From an uncultured Eubacteriales bacterium (lineage in GTDB: Bacteria; Bacillota; Clostridia; Oscillospirales; Acutalibacteraceae), in NCBI GenBank assembly GCA_934718145.1, contig CAKUZC010000032.1, forward strand, positions 1 through 8,628: a stretch of 8,628 nucleotides of DNA, written 5' to 3'. How positions within the stretch are numbered: the first letter of the stretch is position 1; the number at the start of each line of letters is the position of its first letter. Under the pieces are notes generated by a model. It did no database searches, was not told the origin of the DNA, and worked only from the letters and a program-made list of their open reading frames with translations. Made by a program: the position numbers and the translations under genes. Positions 6,440-8,628 of this stretch are shown piece after piece.

Positions 6440-8628
6440 ATGGAAAACAGTAATACACAAAAGATGATAGATGAATTGGTTTTTAAAGCAAGAAACGCTT
6501 TAAGTCAATACATGAAAATGAGTCAGGCGGATATTGATAAAATTGTTGAAGCCATGGCACTTGCAGCAGTCGAAAACCATGTTGTGTTTTCTGAAAAAGC
6601 AGTATCGGAAACCGGACGTGGAATAATTGAAGATAAGATAATAAAAAATATGTTCGCTTCTGAATATATTTATAATTCAATGAAACACCGGAAGACTGTT
6701 GGAATAATAGATAAAAATGATGAAGAAAATTATATTAAAATCGCAGAACCTCTTGGCGTTGTTGCGGGAGTAACTCCGGTTACCAATCCCACTTCAACAG
6801 TTGTTTTTAAATCGCTTATATGTGCAAAAACAAGAAATCCAATAATATTTGGTTTTCATCCCGGAGCTCAAAAATGTTGTACATTTGCAGCGAAAATTTT
6901 AAGAGACGCAGCTATAAAAGCAGGTGCACCCGAAAACTGTATTCAATGGATAGAGTACCCGTCAATTCAGGCAACTTCTTCTCTTATGAATCATGTTGGC
7001 GTTGATGTCGTCCTTGCTACGGGCGGTTCAGGTATGGTGAAGTCCGCTTATTCCACCGGAAAGCCGGCTTTGGGGGTAGGCCCCGGAAATGTACCATGTT
7101 ATATTGAAAAAAGTGCAAAATTGGAAAGAGCATGCAATGATTTAATTCTTTCTAAAACTTTTGATAACGGAATGATTTGTGCTTCAGAACAATCTGTTGT
7201 CGTTGACGAGGGTATAGCTTCTGAGTTTGAAAATATAATGATTAAAAACGGTTGCCTATTTTTAAATGAAGAAGAAATTAAAAAACTTACAGCTTATATG
7301 ATAAATCCGGAAAAAGGAACCTTAAACGGAGTTGTTGCAGGTAAAAGTGCAGCTGCAATAGCCGAATCTGCTGGAATAAGTGTTCCGAAAAATACTAAAA
7401 TTCTTATAGTTAAACTTGACGGTGTGGGAAAAGATTATCCACTATCGGTAGAAAAATTGTCGCCGGTTCTGTCATATTACAAGGTCAAAGATTTTTTTGA
7501 AGGTTTTGAAATATGTAAAGAAGTTTTGAAATTTAATGGTGAAGGTCATACTGCGGTAATTCATTCACAAGATGAGCAAATAATTGAAAAATTTGGAGAA
7601 ATGATGGATGCCGGAAGAATAATAGTAAATTCTCCATCTTCACAAGGTGCAATCGGAGATATATACAACTGTGCGACTCCTTCACTTACTCTGGGATGCG
7701 GTTCAAAAGGAAAAAATTCCACGACTGACAATATTTCCGTTAATAATCTTTTAAACATAAAAAGAGTATTCAAAAGAAGGGTTAATATGCAGTGGTTTAA
7801 GGTGCCGTCTAAAATATATTTTGAAAAAGGTTCGATTTCATATCTGGAAGATATGCCGAACATTAGCCGTGTATTTATAGTTACCGATGAAACAATGGTA
7901 AAACTCGGAAATGTCCAAAAAGTCATGTACCATTTAAATAAAAGAAATGATAATTGTCAAATAGAGGTATTTTCGAGTGTAAGTCCTGACCCCGATGTAG
8001 AAACTGTTTGGAGTGGGCTCGAAGTTATGAAGCGGTTTTCCCCTGATGCAATAATTGCTTTGGGAGGAGGTTCTCCGATAGACGCTGCAAAAGCTATGTG
8101 GATGTTTTATGAGTATCCCGAACTTGATTTTGAAGGATTAAAACTCAAATTTATGGACATAAGAAAACGAGCTTTCAGATATCCAAATTCTCATAAAATG
8201 CCTTTAATTGCAATTCCAACTACTTCAGGAACCGGCTCAGAAGTGACATCATTTGCGGTAATTACTGATAAAAAAGAGAATGTAAAATATCCTCTTGCGG
8301 ATTATTTCCTTACTCCAAGCGTTGCAATAATTGATCCGGATTTCGTAACTTCTCTTCCAAAATCTCCTACAGCCGATACAGGTATGGATGTTTTAACTCA
8401 TGCAATTGAAGCTTATGTTTCTGTCATGGCATCTGATTACACGCGTGGCTTGAGTTTACAAGCAATCAAAATCGTCTTTGATTATCTTGAAAAATCAGTG
8501 AAGATCGGTGATGAAACCTCAAGAGAAAAAATGCATAATGCTTCAGCCATGGCTGGTATGGCTTTTGCCAATGCTTTCTTAGGGATTTGTCATTCTGTCG
8601 CTCATAAAATTGGCGGTGAATATGGTAT
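6440..8628 (+). CDS. adhE: AdhE, bifunctional acetaldehyde-CoA / alcohol dehydrogenase (cut by right edge)
   Basis: AdhE reduces acetyl-CoA to acetaldehyde and then ethanol, consuming two NADH, and usually assembles into cytoplasmic filaments (spirosomes). I translated the frame from the ATG at 6440, preceded by GGAGGG at 6429-6434; it stays open to the right edge for 729 codons. Relatives have about 860-890 residues, so roughly the last 140 are missing. The N-terminal aldehyde dehydrogenase domain has PLGVVAGVTPVTNPTSTV (104-121), the ATGGSGMVKSAYSTGKPALG block (193-212) and the catalytic cysteine C247 in FDNGMICASEQS. The linker region has NSPSSQGAIGDIYN and MQWFKVPSKIYFEKGS. The C-terminal iron-type alcohol dehydrogenase domain has GGGSPIDAAKA (542-552), TTSGTGSEVT, and metal ligands D650 and H654 (MDVLTHAIE) plus H718 (ICHSVAH). 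The last expected metal histidine lies beyond the edge. No frameshift separates the two domains. It suggests an ethanol-producing fermenter. Confidence 0.96.
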   Translation, partial: MENSNTQKMIDELVFKARNALSQYMKMSQADIDKIVEAMALAAVENHVVFSEKAVSETGRGIIEDKIIKNMFASEYIYNSMKHRKTVGIIDKNDEENYIKIAEPLGVVAGVTPVTNPTSTVVFKSLICAKTRNPIIFGFHPGAQKCCTFAAKILRDAAIKAGAPENCIQWIEYPSIQATSSLMNHVGVDVVLATGGSGMVKSAYSTGKPALGVGPGNVPCYIEKSAKLERACNDLILSKTFDNGMICASEQSVVVDEGIASEFENIMIKNGCLFLNEEEIKKLTAYMINPEKGTLNGVVAGKSAAAIAESAGISVPKNTKILIVKLDGVGKDYPLSVEKLSPVLSYYKVKDFFEGFEICKEVLKFNGEGHTAVIHSQDEQIIEKFGEMMDAGRIIVNSPSSQGAIGDIYNCATPSLTLGCGSKGKNSTTDNISVNNLLNIKRVFKRRVNMQWFKVPSKIYFEKGSISYLEDMPNISRVFIVTDETMVKLGNVQKVMYHLNKRNDNCQIEVFSSVSPDPDVETVWSGLEVMKRFSPDAIIALGGGSPIDAAKAMWMFYEYPELDFEGLKLKFMDIRKRAFRYPNSHKMPLIAIPTTSGTGSEVTSFAVITDKKENVKYPLADYFLTPSVAIIDPDFVTSLPKSPTADTGMDVLTHAIEAYVSVMASDYTRGLSLQAIKIVFDYLEKSVKIGDETSREKMHNASAMAGMAFANAFLGICHSVAHKIGGEYG

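Noticed and set aside
6820..7005. A 61-codon plus-strand frame inside adhE
   Set aside because: The adhE frame is continuous and conserved across this stretch, so the alternative frame is neither a frameshift remnant nor a separate gene.
7561..7926. A 121-codon open frame on the minus strand
   Set aside because: It is antisense to the conserved linker and start of the alcohol dehydrogenase domain of adhE and resembles no family; it is a shadow frame.
1..8628. Mobile elements, CRISPR arrays, tRNA or rRNA genes, or a defence or biosynthetic island
   Set aside because: The whole window is tiled by conserved housekeeping and fermentation genes on one strand with gaps of at most about 61 bases, and no direct repeats or foreign-looking segment stood out.

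Overview
The window is an ordinary, densely packed stretch of chromosome from an AT-rich bacterium, most likely an anaerobic Bacillota (Clostridia-type). The evidence is the folate-dependent TrmFO, strong GGAGG-type ribosome binding sites, AT-rich codon use, a clostridial-style housekeeping order, and a fused fermentative AdhE. I cannot name a genus. All genes are on the + strand, and the largest gap between genes is about 61 bases.

Layout: positions 1-392 hold the 3' end of trmFO (tRNA U54 methylation), cut by the left edge. It is followed by plsX (407-1420, phospholipid synthesis), rnc (1454-2131, RNase III), ftsY (2152-3075, SRP receptor), yqeK (3075-3644, HD-domain Ap4A hydrolase), rsfS (3645-3962, ribosomal silencing factor) and leuS (3988-6378, leucyl-tRNA synthetase). 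Spacings run from a 1-base overlap to about 33 bases, and I see no terminator between them, so they are probably co-transcribed. Their shared theme is translation, RNA processing, protein targeting and membrane lipid supply.

After leuS, a 61-base AT-rich gap carries a possible promoter and a weak palindrome. Then adhE begins (6440 to the right edge). It is a bifunctional acetaldehyde-CoA/alcohol dehydrogenase, open to the window end with about 729 residues visible, and it indicates ethanol-forming fermentation. It looks like a separate transcription unit.

I found no RNA genes, mobile elements, CRISPR arrays, phage genes, pseudogenes or long repeats, and no undescribed system. The points worth a second look are about gene order: acpP is absent after plsX, smc is absent after rnc, ftsY is joined directly to yqeK without nadD, and leuS has no room for a T-box leader.
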